Assembly: GCF_030264295.1 (NCBI RefSeq)
Contig: NZ_CP127173.1
Location: 5,711,501-5,775,500, forward strand
DNA from: Amycolatopsis nalaikhensis
GTDB lineage: Bacteria > Actinomycetota > Actinomycetes > Mycobacteriales > Pseudonocardiaceae
DNA: 64,000 nt
Direction: 5' to 3'
The translations under genes and the position numbers were made by a program. The first letter of the stretch is position 1. Each line of letters opens with the position of its first letter. Of the stretch, positions 53,193-62,500 are shown in pieces. The notes under the pieces are model-generated. The model was not told where the DNA came from, searched no databases, and saw only the letters and a list, made by a program, of their open reading frames with translations.

Positions 53193-54161
53193 ACGAGGTC
53201 TCCGGTAGACCGATCAACGACCAAGCTGATCAAGAACACCGGAGACCTCGTGCCCAGCGTAGCGGCGGCGGGGCGAGCCGATCTGACTGACGCGCAGTGG
53301 GCGATCCTGGAACCGCTGCTGCCCGTCGGTAAGAAGCCCGGCCGCCCGCCACTGTGGAGTAAACGCCAGCTCCTGGACGGCATCCGCTGGCGGGTCCGTG
53401 TCGGCTCGCCGTGGCGTGACGTCCCACCCGAGTATGGCTGCTGGCAAACCGTCTATGGCTTGTTCCGGCGCTGGCAGCGCGCCGGTGTGTGGGCGCTGAT
53501 CCTGGCCGGGTTGCAGACCCGGGCCGACGCCGCCGGGCTGATCACCTGGGACGTGAGCGTGGATTCCACGATCAACCGGGCGCACCAGCACGCAGCAGGT
53601 GCCCGCATCGAGTGTGACCTGCAGAAAGAACCGCCAGGCGGTATCGGCGAGCCCGAACCAGCCGACCACGCGCTGGGCCGGTCGCGGGGAGGCTGGACGA
53701 CCAAGCTGCACCTGGCCACCGAGCAAGGCCAGAAACCACTGTCGTTGCTGGTGACCGCCGGTCAACGCGGTGACTCGCCGCAGTTCGAGGCGGTGCTGGC
53801 AAGGGTCCGGGTCGCCCGGATTGGTGGTGGGCGAGCCCGGACCCGGCCGGATCGTGTCCTGGCGGACAAGGCCTACAGTTCCCGCGCCAACCGGGCCTAT
53901 CTGCGGCGGCGCGGGATCGCGTGCACGATTCCCCAGCCTTCTGATCAGGTCCGGCATCGCCGCAACCGCGGCCGGGCCGGTGGGCGACCACCAGCATTTG
54001 ACCCAGAGATCTACAAGCAACGGCATGCGGTCGAGTGCGGCATCAACCGGCTCAAACGCAACCGGGCGGTGGCCACACGGTTCGACAAACTCGCAGTCCG
54101 CTACGAGGCAACCGTCCACATCGCGGCGATCAACGAGTGGCTACGACATTGAAACAGGCTC
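53119..54161 (+). mobile_element. IS5-family (IS427-type) insertion sequence, 1043 bp
   Basis: The ends are inverted repeats beginning GAGCCTGTTT (left at 53119; complement ends at 54161). TA occurs at 53117-53118 and 54162-54163 as the target duplication. One transposase gene lies inside. Deleting the IS plus one TA rejoins the coupling-protein gene to its natural stop and to the ATGA overlap with the DUF4913 gene, which proves the boundaries. Confidence 0.92.
53250..54152 (+). CDS. IS5-family transposase (single frame)
   Basis: A 300-residue DDE transposase. N-terminal DUF4096-like region LTDAQWAILEPLLPVGKKPG and RWRVRVGSPWRDVPPEYG precede the catalytic domain. First Asp is in WDVSVDSTINRAHQH, second in RVLADKAYSSR, and Glu in HAVECGINRLKRNRAVATRFDK, so the triad is intact. 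The start is GTG. The gene is complete, and the element is probably still mobile. Confidence 0.95.
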   Translation: MPSVAAAGRADLTDAQWAILEPLLPVGKKPGRPPLWSKRQLLDGIRWRVRVGSPWRDVPPEYGCWQTVYGLFRRWQRAGVWALILAGLQTRADAAGLITWDVSVDSTINRAHQHAAGARIECDLQKEPPGGIGEPEPADHALGRSRGGWTTKLHLATEQGQKPLSLLVTAGQRGDSPQFEAVLARVRVARIGGGRARTRPDRVLADKAYSSRANRAYLRRRGIACTIPQPSDQVRHRRNRGRAGGRPPAFDPEIYKQRHAVECGINRLKRNRAVATRFDKLAVRYEATVHIAAINEWLRH

Positions 54162-54179
54162 TAGCCCTGGTGATCCGCG

Positions 54180-54851
54180 ATGAGCGACGACGACATCGCG
54201 GCACACCCGGACGACGCCGCCGACCACACCGAGCGGTCGGCGGGCGCCGAGGACGGACCGGAACCGCGGTCGCTGGGCGAGCTCGACGAGGTAGTCGCCG
54301 GGCTCGAGGCGGTCGCCAAGGCCCTGGGCCGCAAGATTCAGAAGTTGTCGGAGAAGCTCGCGAAACTGACCGACGAGCCGGACAGAGATCCGCGGATGCC
54401 GCCGTGGCTGACGTTCCTGCCACCGGAGGCCGCTGAGGACATGGGGCGTCGCGGGGAAACACCGCTGTACACGATCGCGCACTTTGTCCAGTACTACAAC
54501 GACACCTACGTCGGTAACTCCGGCACCTGCGCGGTCGCCATCCCCGACTGCTGGTTGAACCATCCCGGCCTGGTCGCCGAGATTGCCACCCTCGCCTACA
54601 CCTGGCGCGAAGCCCATCTGGGCAAGAAGGCCACCGCTCGTGATGCGCAGTACTGGCATGATCACTGGCGCCCCGGCTTCGCCGAGCGCATGGCCACCGA
54701 GTGGGTCCACCAGCGCTGCCGCTCCGACGGCCACAAGACCGCCGGTGCGCCGGCTCGTCCCGACCGGTACACGCTCGAACATCGCGAAGAAGCAGCACGG
54801 GCAGATGCCGAAAACGGCGTCGACCCGCTGATCGGGCGAGGCCAACCGTGA
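54180..54851 (+). CDS. DUF4913 protein
   Basis: A 223-residue cytoplasmic protein. It has an acidic N-terminus, a coiled-coil stretch (LDEVVAGLEAVAKALGRKIQKLSEKLAKL, residues 35-65) and the DUF4913 core IAHFVQYYNDTYVGNSGTCAVAIPDCWLNHPGLV followed by ARDAQYWHDHWRPGFAERM. DUF4913 proteins nearly always follow the VirD4-like gene on actinobacterial conjugative elements, but their role is unknown. The ATG would overlap the natural stop of the coupling gene if the IS were absent. Confidence 0.8.
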   Translation: MSDDDIAAHPDDAADHTERSAGAEDGPEPRSLGELDEVVAGLEAVAKALGRKIQKLSEKLAKLTDEPDRDPRMPPWLTFLPPEAAEDMGRRGETPLYTIAHFVQYYNDTYVGNSGTCAVAIPDCWLNHPGLVAEIATLAYTWREAHLGKKATARDAQYWHDHWRPGFAERMATEWVHQRCRSDGHKTAGAPARPDRYTLEHREEAARADAENGVDPLIGRGQP

Positions 54852-54997
54852 TCGTGCATGCGTCGTCTCATCGGGAACCGGCGGGCGAATCGGGTCCCAG
54901 GGGCGCTTGTGCGTCGGTGATCGGGCTGTACATCGTGTGCGTCGTCGGCGCGAACTGGCTGGCCGAGCACGCCGCCTGCGTCCGTCGCCGGGCATGA
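54848..54997 (+). CDS. short membrane-type ORF at the end of the transfer operon
   Basis: A 49-residue frame whose GTG overlaps the DUF4913 stop (GTGA), the coupling used throughout this operon. It ends with a short hydrophobic stretch (ASVIGLYIVCVVGANWLAEHAACVRRRA). A single helix followed by arginines fits an inner-membrane accessory peptide. I know no family, and the size makes it uncertain. Confidence 0.45.
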   Translation: MIVHASSHREPAGESGPRGACASVIGLYIVCVVGANWLAEHAACVRRRA

Positions 54998-55219
54998 GGT
55001 TCCTGGTCGGACGCACCGGCCGCACTGGCTTGCATTGCTCGATGTGCCACTGTACGTGTCCGATCAGACGATGTGCCGGTTCAAGACATTGCCAGTCGCG
55101 TCGTGCGATTGGGTCTGCGACTTTGGAGGTTCTCCAGCCTGTCTGGGTCTGTCTCATTGCTTCACCCAGATGCCAGGTTCGTCGTGGCTCGTTAGGCCCA
55201 ATAAGTACACGCAGTAGGA

Positions 55220-55687
55220 CTACGGGCCGAGCAGTTTCACGGTCCGACGCTCGTCAGACCGGTCCGGACGGTGATGCCAGGTGACCACGACATGCTCGGC
55301 CTCGTCGGGATCGATGGTCCTCGAAAGCAGATACCTGTGCTCACGTCCGGATTCGAACTCATCGAACTCCTCGACCTCTCCGACGGTTCCGAGCCCGCCC
55401 GTGTCCACACGCACTCCATACGCCGCGTCGGATCCCGCGTTCCGCAGCAGATATGCATGGCCGCCCTCATGCATCAGCTCGAACCGCACGCGGCGGCGGT
55501 CAGCGTCGCTGACCTCGTCGGCACGCCGAGCCCGCTCGATCTCAGTCATTTCAGCCGCGGCGTCAGCAGAACGCTTAGCCTCCGCCGCCGACCGATCAGC
55601 CGCACGCTTCTGGCCGCGGCCATACCACACCGCCGCAGCTGCGGCGACGGCTGCCAAGCACGAAATCGCGAACGAGGCGATGTCCAT
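55220..55687 (-). CDS. membrane-anchored hypothetical protein
   Basis: A 155-residue protein: N-terminal helix MDIASFAISCLAAVAAAAAVWYG, an Ala/Glu/Arg coiled-coil (AADRSAAEAKRSADAAAEMTEIERARRADE), then a compact domain (RVRFELMHEGGHAYLLRNAGSDAAYGVRVDTG ... EAEHVVVTWHHRPDRSDERRTVKL) resembling small immunoglobulin-like proteins common in actinobacteria. ATG 55687 is preferred over 55756. Function is unknown. Confidence 0.7.
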   Translation of the reverse strand: MDIASFAISCLAAVAAAAAVWYGRGQKRAADRSAAEAKRSADAAAEMTEIERARRADEVSDADRRRVRFELMHEGGHAYLLRNAGSDAAYGVRVDTGGLGTVGEVEEFDEFESGREHRYLLSRTIDPDEAEHVVVTWHHRPDRSDERRTVKLLGP

Positions 55688-56142
55688 CGCAGCATCCAAG
55701 CATGCCCCCTGGCCGAGCCTGCAGCCCGGCACTGCCGCAGAGGCGTCTCGTGACACACCAGATTCTGGGGAAGGGCGGATTCAGCCAGCTTTCGCTGTGT
55801 GGAACATGGGCATGTGGTCCCAGTCCGCGTCGGTACGTCGCCAGGATTCGTCGCTACCGCGACGAGATCGGCCGCCTGCTCTGGGCCGCACCGCAAGGCC
55901 ACATGTGCGAGAACGCGATTATCTGGAGTCGGTGTCGATCATGGTGCTCTGACCTGCGACTTCAGGTCGGGGACGTTGTGCTCAAGGCAGCGAACGTCGG
56001 CGTCAGAAGGCGTGTTACGGCGAACTCTACTGATGCAAGATCGTTATCTGTGGCGAGCTGGGCATCGACTCTGGCCGTATTCGCCCTTGGAACGGCGAGA
56101 GGCTACGTCGCTCCGGCAGCTGGCAGGGGCCTGTATGGACAG
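55688..56142. other. 455-base gap
   Basis: No supported gene. Open frames here are in lower-GC sequence without ribosome sites. GC drops compared with neighbours (for example GGCGTGTTACGGCGAACTC), which suits accessory DNA of another origin. Confidence 0.4.
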
Positions 56143-56751
56143 TCAGTGGTAGAGGGCGCAGACCCGGGTGTCGATGAGGGTGGCCATGCTGGCGATCAGC
56201 GTCACCGTCTTCTCGGCGAGCTCGCGTGTGATGTACGGCTTCTGCCCACGGTGGACGATCTTGTGACGCTCATCAGTGACTCGCCGGAGTTCTGTCGCGC
56301 TCGTGACTCCGGTGGTGAAGTCGAAGTCTGTCCAGCTGATGGCGCATCCCAGATAGCCAAGCGCGCTGGCGACTTTCTCCGGGCCCTGGAAGGACTTGGT
56401 CTCCAGCCATTCCGACAGTGCTGCTCGGAACTCTTCGTGTCGGTCTTCGGTGGTGGCAGCCAAGCTGACCCGAAGGACGAGCCCAGGATCAGCTTTGGCG
56501 ATCTGAGCGAGGGCGTCATTCAGACTCTTCGACTTCGGAGCGTGCTCAGGGACGATCTCCAAGATCAAGTCGCTGAGATACGCGTCCAGAGCACCGACCG
56601 CGAACACCAGACATCCGCGGAGAAGTTCCTTCTCGTCGTTACTGGGCTGCCCCCGGCCTCGGTCCTTGTTGAAGATGCGCAGGAATGCCCTCGACCGTTC
56701 CAGGTTTGCCTCGAAGACCTTGTGCGATGCGGTCTTGACGGTCTTTGCCAT
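56143..56751 (-). CDS. HEPN-domain protein (RiboL-PSP-HEPN type)
   Basis: A 202-residue all-helical protein. The HEPN RNase-type motif R-x4-6-H is near the end (RRVTDERHKIVHRGQK), and the core helices include LLRGCLVFAVGALDAYLSDLIL and ALGYLGCAISW. Such proteins are putative ribonucleases in toxin-antitoxin and antiphage systems. No nucleotidyltransferase antitoxin is adjacent, so it may be a solitary defence or stress protein. ATG 56751 has a GGGGG stretch upstream. Lower GC3 than its neighbours suggests recent acquisition. Confidence 0.75.
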   Translation of the reverse strand: MAKTVKTASHKVFEANLERSRAFLRIFNKDRGRGQPSNDEKELLRGCLVFAVGALDAYLSDLILEIVPEHAPKSKSLNDALAQIAKADPGLVLRVSLAATTEDRHEEFRAALSEWLETKSFQGPEKVASALGYLGCAISWTDFDFTTGVTSATELRRVTDERHKIVHRGQKPYITRELAEKTVTLIASMATLIDTRVCALYH

Positions 56752-56819
56752 GTGGCCCCCTGGACGGCTGCGCTGTCGACTGATGATCATAAGGTCGTCG
56801 TGCGCCTGGATGTTGTTAC

Positions 56820-57205
56820 TCACGCGCCTCCGGACGATCTGCTCGATCGAAGCTCGCCAAGCACGGCAGCAAGCTGGTCACTTAGTTGTCGATTCTCGGC
56901 AGTGAGGATCCGGATACGTTCGTGCGCGGTCCGCAGGCGCTGCCGGACTGACGCGTCGGAAGCCCGCTGCCTAACCGGAATGCCCTTAGCCGAACCAGCC
57001 CGGACGCGGAGCCGGTCGATGTCGGCGAGGTCAGGTTGCCGGTATAGCCAGGACCGGGTGACCCGGCGTGGCGGGCGACGGCGTCGACGGTGACCGGTCG
57101 CCCGGTAATGTCGAGGTGGCGCAGCGCGCGGACGGCGCGCTCGCGGGTGGCCGCGCTGCGTTGGCGGGCTGCGGCGACGAGGTAGCGGGAGTTGTCAGCC
57201 CGCAC
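56820..57205 (-). pseudogene. DUF6262 (TnpC-like) protein, frameshifted
   Basis: This small protein accompanies Tn554-type integrases. It begins MRADNSRYLVAAARQRSAAT ... RPVTVDAVARHAG. At 57063-57065 a G is missing from a GGGG run (minus strand); restoring it gives HAGVTRSWLYRQPDLADIDRLR and a coiled-coil tail RQRLRTAHERIRILTAENRQL ... VLGELRSS ending at 56820. The upstream integrase frame overlaps it by 11 bases. Whether the G loss is real or a base-call error is undecided. Confidence 0.75.
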
Positions 57206-58730
57206 TGGTGGCTCCTCGTTGTGCGGCGGGGTCCTCGCCGGTTTCCAGCGAGGTGATGATCCGGTCCAGGTTGCCCAGCACCTGCTCGTTCATCTCGGCC
57301 ACTCGGGTCTGCCTGACAGTCTTCGCGGTCTCGATCAGGGTCAGGGTCAGGCGCCGGTGCTTGTGGTGCTCGGACAGGAACTCCGTGGTCGTGATGAAAC
57401 CGGGCAGGTCAGACAATCGTTGGCGTGCGGGCAGGTCTGTTTCAGTGGCAGCCCGCAGTAGCCGTTGGGCAGGGACTGTTTCGTCCGTGCGAGCCGGTCC
57501 TTGAGCCAGACCGCGTCGCCCAGCTGGCCGTCGGTGTCGAGGTGGACGGTCTGGCCGCTGATTCCGACCTTGCGGGCCTGCTCCCAGTGCCGTCGGACGG
57601 TGGACTCGTGCAGGCGGGCGTAGTGCGCGGTCATCGCGTGCGAGGAGTGGTCCAGCAGGTGCCGGACGACGTCTTGAGGGACGTCAAGGTTGATCAGCCG
57701 GGTCGCGAAGGTGTGCCGCCATTTGTGCGGCTTGACCCAGACGGCGCGGCCGTCTTCGTCGCGGACGTCGCAGTCGGCCAGCCACTGCGCGAGGTGGACG
57801 CGGTATGTGCTCACCGGCAGCGGCAAGCGCCCGTCCGGGTTGGCCTTGCGGCGCGGCAGCAGTACCTGCGGGTTCGGCCAGCGTTGCGCATGAGGATCAT
57901 GGTGAACAGCCGCTCCATCGGGTCGGTGAACCGGGCGAGGTTATCCTCGTTCTCCAGTTGCTGCCGCATCACTGCCTCCGACAGCGCCCGCGGCGGCGCG
58001 GGCGCCAGGCGCGGGTAGTCCTCGGGGTGCACCACCGCGCCGGCTGGCAAGGTCGATTCCCATCGGTGGTGGCGGATTGCGAGCAGGAACCGAGCCAGCG
58101 CGCCCAGCGACAGGCGCCGGGAACGGATCGAGGACCCGTCAGCGGCGATGTGGGCATTGAACCGCTCGATCGCGTCTCGGTCCAGCCCAGCCAGCGAACT
58201 GGGCGCCGTGGACTCGGCCAGGAACACCGCGAACCGGGTCAGGTGCGTCACCGACCAGGCGATGTGGACGGGACTGACTTCCTTGGACTGTTTCCACCGC
58301 GCCCAGCGTTTCACCAGCATCCGCAGCCAGGGCTGTGGCAGGCCGTCGAACCGGACCCGGCGGGCGCGGGAATGGATGCCGACCCGCCGCAGATCAAAAA
58401 CGTCGCGGTCGTATTCGGAGTCCCAGCCCAGACCGTGGGACAGGTCGTCGACCTTCCGTCGCGCGGCGCGCAGGAACCCCAGCGGAGTCGCGTTGGCGTT
58501 GCCGTGGGCGCGCGGGGTGAAATCGGCGAACTTGGCGTCCCCTCGGCTTGCGGCCATTGCAGCAGCGTACGTGCTCCACTGTGGACAGCGAAGCGGACGA
58601 TTAACTGGATGTCGTAGGGCTTGGCGCGGCCTCGTCGTTCATCGACGCGGCACTGCACGGCATACTGCAGTCCGAGCTTCAGCTGCGGCGACAGCGCCGA
58701 GAAGTCGATCCGCGCGTCACCGCAGCGGGC
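57195..58730 (-). pseudogene. Tn554-type tyrosine integrase, frameshifted with internal deletion
   Basis: Pieces read in order on the minus strand are: RIDFSALSPQLKLGLQYAV and VDERRGRAKPYDIQLIVRF (58722-58572); a G missing from a G run, then DAKFADFTPRAHGNAN ... TDPMERLFTMILM (to about 57895); then WPNPQVLLPRRKANPDG in another frame; catalytic HKWRHTFATRLINLDVPQDVVRHLLDHS and Tyr in HYARLHES; a Cys-rich finger YCGLPLKQTCPHANDCLTCP; another one-base shift at about 57395; and TTTEFLSEHHKHRRLTLTL to the stop. The segment carrying the first catalytic Arg is missing between MILM and WPNPQ, so it is truly dead, whatever the status of the single-base shifts. Confidence 0.75.
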
Positions 58731-58950
58731 CTACCGGTTGCACGCGTTCGGCGCGAAACTACCAGGTCTGGCGCGTTAAGCAGACGTCATCGCCAGCGGC
58801 GACTCTCTCGCGTGGTCGTTCGCCGCGCGTTGGCAGCCACCGCTGCCCGAATGCCACAGTCATCGTCGCTGCAACAACTGTGTCAAGTTCGCCCTCAACT
58901 GGCGACGCAAAGTCCTCGACACGATCGAGACGTCAGAAGACAAAAGCTGA
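58723..58950 (+). pseudogene. remnant of an unknown gene end
   Basis: A plus-strand frame reads QRAYRLHAFGAKLPGLAR, then a TAA at 58777, then ADVIASGDSLAWSFAARWQPPLPECH and HRCNNCVKFALNWRRKVLDTIETSEDKS before TGA at 58948-58950. The second half looks coding, with a Cys/His cluster (CHSHRCNNC), but lacks a start. It abuts the broken integrase at 58722-58730, suggesting a deletion joint between two old genes. Confidence 0.3.
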
Positions 58951-58978
58951 CACGCGGCATCGCTTAGCGGTGCTGCGT

Positions 58979-58984
58979 TATAGT
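58979..58984 (+). promoter_or_regulatory. candidate -10 box of lsr2
   Basis: TATAGT, a strong -10 hexamer for actinomycetes, lies 55 bases upstream of the lsr2 ATG. No clear -35 match is seen at the usual distance. Confidence 0.35.
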
Positions 58985-59038
58985 GACACCCACCCGGCAT
59001 ATTTCCTTCGCAGCCGGAGCAACTGGAGGTCTGCCGCT

Positions 59039-59473
59039 ATGGCGCAAAAGGTTCTCGTGGAGATGGTCGACGACCTCGACGGCGGTGTTGCCACGCAGAC
59101 AGTGCCGTTCGGTCTCGACGGGGTGAGCTACGAGATCGACCTGTCCGACGCCAACGCGACCGCGCTGCGCGACGAACTCGCCCGCTACGTCGCGGCCGGG
59201 CGTCGGATCGGCGGTCGTAAGGTGCGACTGGCGGCCGGGGAATCCACCCAGGTGAAGAAGCCCGGCGTTACGGCCACGGACCGCGAACGCTCACGCCAGA
59301 TCCGCGAGTGGGCCAGTGCTAACGGCTTCGAGGTGTCCGACCGTGGCCGTCTCTCCACCGAAATCATCGAGGCATTCGACGCGAACGACGGTCGACCCAT
59401 CGTCGTCGACGAGCCCGCTCCGGCAGCGCGGAAACGTGCTCCTCGCAAGAAGGTCGCGGCCACGAAGAAGTAG
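59039..59473 (+). CDS. lsr2: Lsr2-family nucleoid-associated silencer
   Basis: A 144-residue xenogeneic silencer. The N-terminal oligomerisation domain is AQKVLVEMVDDLDGGVATQTVPFGLDGVSYEIDL, and the linker is basic. The C-terminal AT-hook-like DNA-binding domain is QIREWASANGFEVSDRGRLSTEIIEAF, in which RGR is the minor-groove contact. An acidic Pro/Ala segment and a Lys/Arg tail (RKRAPRKKVAATKK) are additions. GGAGG is about 9 bases before the ATG. As an element-borne copy it probably tempers ICE or host genes. Confidence 0.93.
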   Translation: MAQKVLVEMVDDLDGGVATQTVPFGLDGVSYEIDLSDANATALRDELARYVAAGRRIGGRKVRLAAGESTQVKKPGVTATDRERSRQIREWASANGFEVSDRGRLSTEIIEAFDANDGRPIVVDEPAPAARKRAPRKKVAATKK

Positions 59474-59587
59474 AAGTCGGCAGACGGCTCCCTGAACTGT
59501 TGAGTTGCAGACAAGGGTTTCGAGAACTCCGATGGTCCGGCAAGGACGGTCACGTGGCTGTCCTCGCCGGACGCTTTGGTGGGCCGC

Positions 59588-62500
59588 TTAATAGGTGAGT
59601 CCACGGTGGGCGCTTTCGCCGTAACCGTGGTCTTGGCCATCAACGAGTTCGTCTTCCAGCTCGGCTCGCCGTGCGGCTGCGGCCGTCTCCGTCGCGGCGT
59701 CCTCTTCCCGAGCCCTCTCGTCGGCAAGTCCGGCGTCGAAACGCGCGACATAGGCGTCGGCGGCGTCGCGTAGCGATTCGCGGGTCAGCATGACGTCCGA
59801 TGCGGTGTCTTCGCGGTCAGGTGTGGTCATCAGGTGCCTCCATTGCCGGGTGATGGCCCGCCAGGCGTCGGCGCGAAGGTCGTTGCCGGTGGGTTGATTG
59901 CCGAGCGGGGAGGAAGCATCCGCGGTCGCGATGCCGTAGGTTTCACGATACGCCGCAGCGAGCCCGACGACCTGATCCCAATGCCGCGCGAGTGCGGCGT
60001 CCACGGGCCGGGCACCGAATCGCGCGAGCCACGCGGGCTGTTCCCGTACAGCTTGGTCCCGAAGCTGGTCGGTTCGTGCGGCGATCTCCGCGTTCATGGT
60101 CGCCATCCGCTCCAGCGAACCGTGGTAATTCGCTGCGTTCGCAAGATCGGGCTGGGCCTGCCATGGCAGGACGGAGTGGTGCCCGGTGCCGGCGTCGTGC
60201 TGGCGGGCAAGTGCGCTGACGAGGGCGACGCCGGTCAGCCGGGGATCGGTGGGCTCGGCACCGGTCGTCGTCGCGGCGACCTTGCGGGCAGCGTCGGTCA
60301 GCGCGGTGTCGGGGTCGAGTCCGCGGGTGGCGCCTCCGGCGGCGTGTCGCCACACGATGCCCCACCGTTCATCGGTGACTGCGGCATCGGGCAGGTGCGT
60401 GGCCACGATCTGTTGCCAGCGGCTGACTTGTTCATCGGTCGCGGTCGCGATCCGTGCGGGCGCCTCGTGGGTTGCCACGTGGTCGTTGATCCGCTTGGCG
60501 AGCACCGCGGCCGGGTCTTGGGCCCAGCCGAATCCTCGGTCGTCGACCAGATCACGGACGAGTCGGTCGGCTTGCCAGCCGCGGTCCTGGGCGCGTGCGA
60601 GCGCCGCCAGTGCCGCGGGCTCGGCACCGGCGTTGACCGCGCCGGGGACGTAGCGGGCGAGTACGTCGAGGTAGCGGTCCTCATCCCCGTCACGGGCCAG
60701 CAGCTCGTAGCGGCGCAGCAGCACGTTCAACGGCTCGAGAACAACCCGTTCCTCGACGTGATCGAACTCCGCGAACACATCGTCCACGGCGGCCGCCCGC
60801 GCGGCCGTGCGTGGCTCCGCAGGTTCGGGGGCGGCAGGAGCTGACCCTTGGCCGAAGGTGTCCCAGCGCTGCGTCAGCGTCCGCCACGCATGCGCTCGTG
60901 CGCCGTGGCTGTGGGGCTTGGCGCCCAGTGGGGCCCGGCCATCGATGCGGTAGGTCTCGCGATAGGCGGCAACCAGGCCGACAAGCTCATCCCAGTCCTC
61001 GGCGGCGATCGGGTTGCCCGGCCGCGGCGCGAGCTTGGATACCCATTCCGGGTGGTCGCGGATGACCGCGGCGCGTAGCTGATCGACGCGGTCACTGATC
61101 GCCTGGTTCATCTCGTGCAGGTACTGAGCGTGTCCGGGATAGTGGCGGACATGGGCGAAGTCGGGGCGGGCCAGCCACGGTACGGCACGCACGTGGGCTT
61201 CGCCGCGCTCGTCCCGGCGCTGCAGCTCGGCGGCCAGAGCCGCGTCGGCATAGCGGGCATCCGGCATCGGATCCGGCCCGGCCGGACGCGCGGCGAGCTG
61301 GTGGGCAACGACGGTCAAGGCGGCGTCGACATCGAATCCGACCGCCAGCGCACCGGCGGCGCGGTTCCAGATCTTGTCCCAGTCCGGGTCTTCGACGGCC
61401 GCGTGCGGGGCGATCGTGTCCACGATGCCCCGCCAGCGGGTGACGTCGGCCAGTTGCGGCGGTCCGGTCGGTGAGGGCGGCTGGCGACGCTCAAGGTGGG
61501 TGGTGATCCGGGCTTGCAGCGCCGCGCCGGGGTTGTCGGCCTCGTCGAGGGGCTGGCGCCAGCGCATGACCGTGGCGACGAGCGGGTCGGGTTCCCAGCC
61601 GAGGTCGTGAGCGTTGCGCAGCGTCTGGATCAGCGCAGGCTCGCTGCCGAGATCGACGGTAGAAGGAGCGTGGTGGGCGAGGACGGCGCGGTAGCGGTCC
61701 TCGTCGCGGTAGGTGGCCGTGTAGTTGTAGCGCAACACGAGCGTGCCCATCGACACCGCGTCGTCCTGTGCGGCCCGCAACGTCTCGGTCGCCGACACCT
61801 CGGCACCGGAATGGCTCAGGACGCCGGTCAGCACCGACTCCGGCGACACCGGTTCTGGGGTTTCGCGGTGCTGGTCGATGACGTGGTGATGAGTGATCAC
61901 GTAGATGAAGTTGCGGAGCATGGCACGGGTGATCCCGGGGTAGAACTGCTCGCGGGTCATCGTCGGCGGCACCAACAGGTGAGCGTTGCCGGTGCTGGTC
62001 ATGCCCTGGACCCGGTTGATGGTGGCGGCGTAGGCGAGCTCGACGTGCGCCCGGACGTACCCGGCCGGCAACGTGATCGCGGCCTTGTGCACCCGGTGCT
62101 GCACGGTCATCTTGCCGCTGGCGTGCACCGCGGTGACCGTCCAGATGTCGCCGTTCTTGACGAAATCCTTCCCCCCGAACAGTGACAGCAGCCGCTGATT
62201 GTGCCGGGTAACGACCCAATCCCCGACGCTCGCGGTGGTGGCGTCGTGGAGGTCCACCGCTCGGCCACGATCGACCGCACCATGAGCGAGGCGCCGTTCG
62301 CGGGCTTCGATGTTCAGCGCGACGGTGTCTTCGTTGGTCGGGACAATCAGCAGCGATTGCGCACCGGCGTCGAGATCGGCCTGCCAGTGCGAGCGGGCGG
62401 CGTCGCGCATTGTCTCCAGCGACCCGTCACTGACCCGGCCGTGCTCGAAGTAGTACTCGAGCCCCTTCGGATTCGCCGCCCGGATCTGCAACGACGCCGC

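Noticed and set aside
55702..57093. 463-residue plus-strand ORF
   Set aside because: It runs antisense over the HEPN and DUF6262 genes and has no family resemblance or ribosome site.
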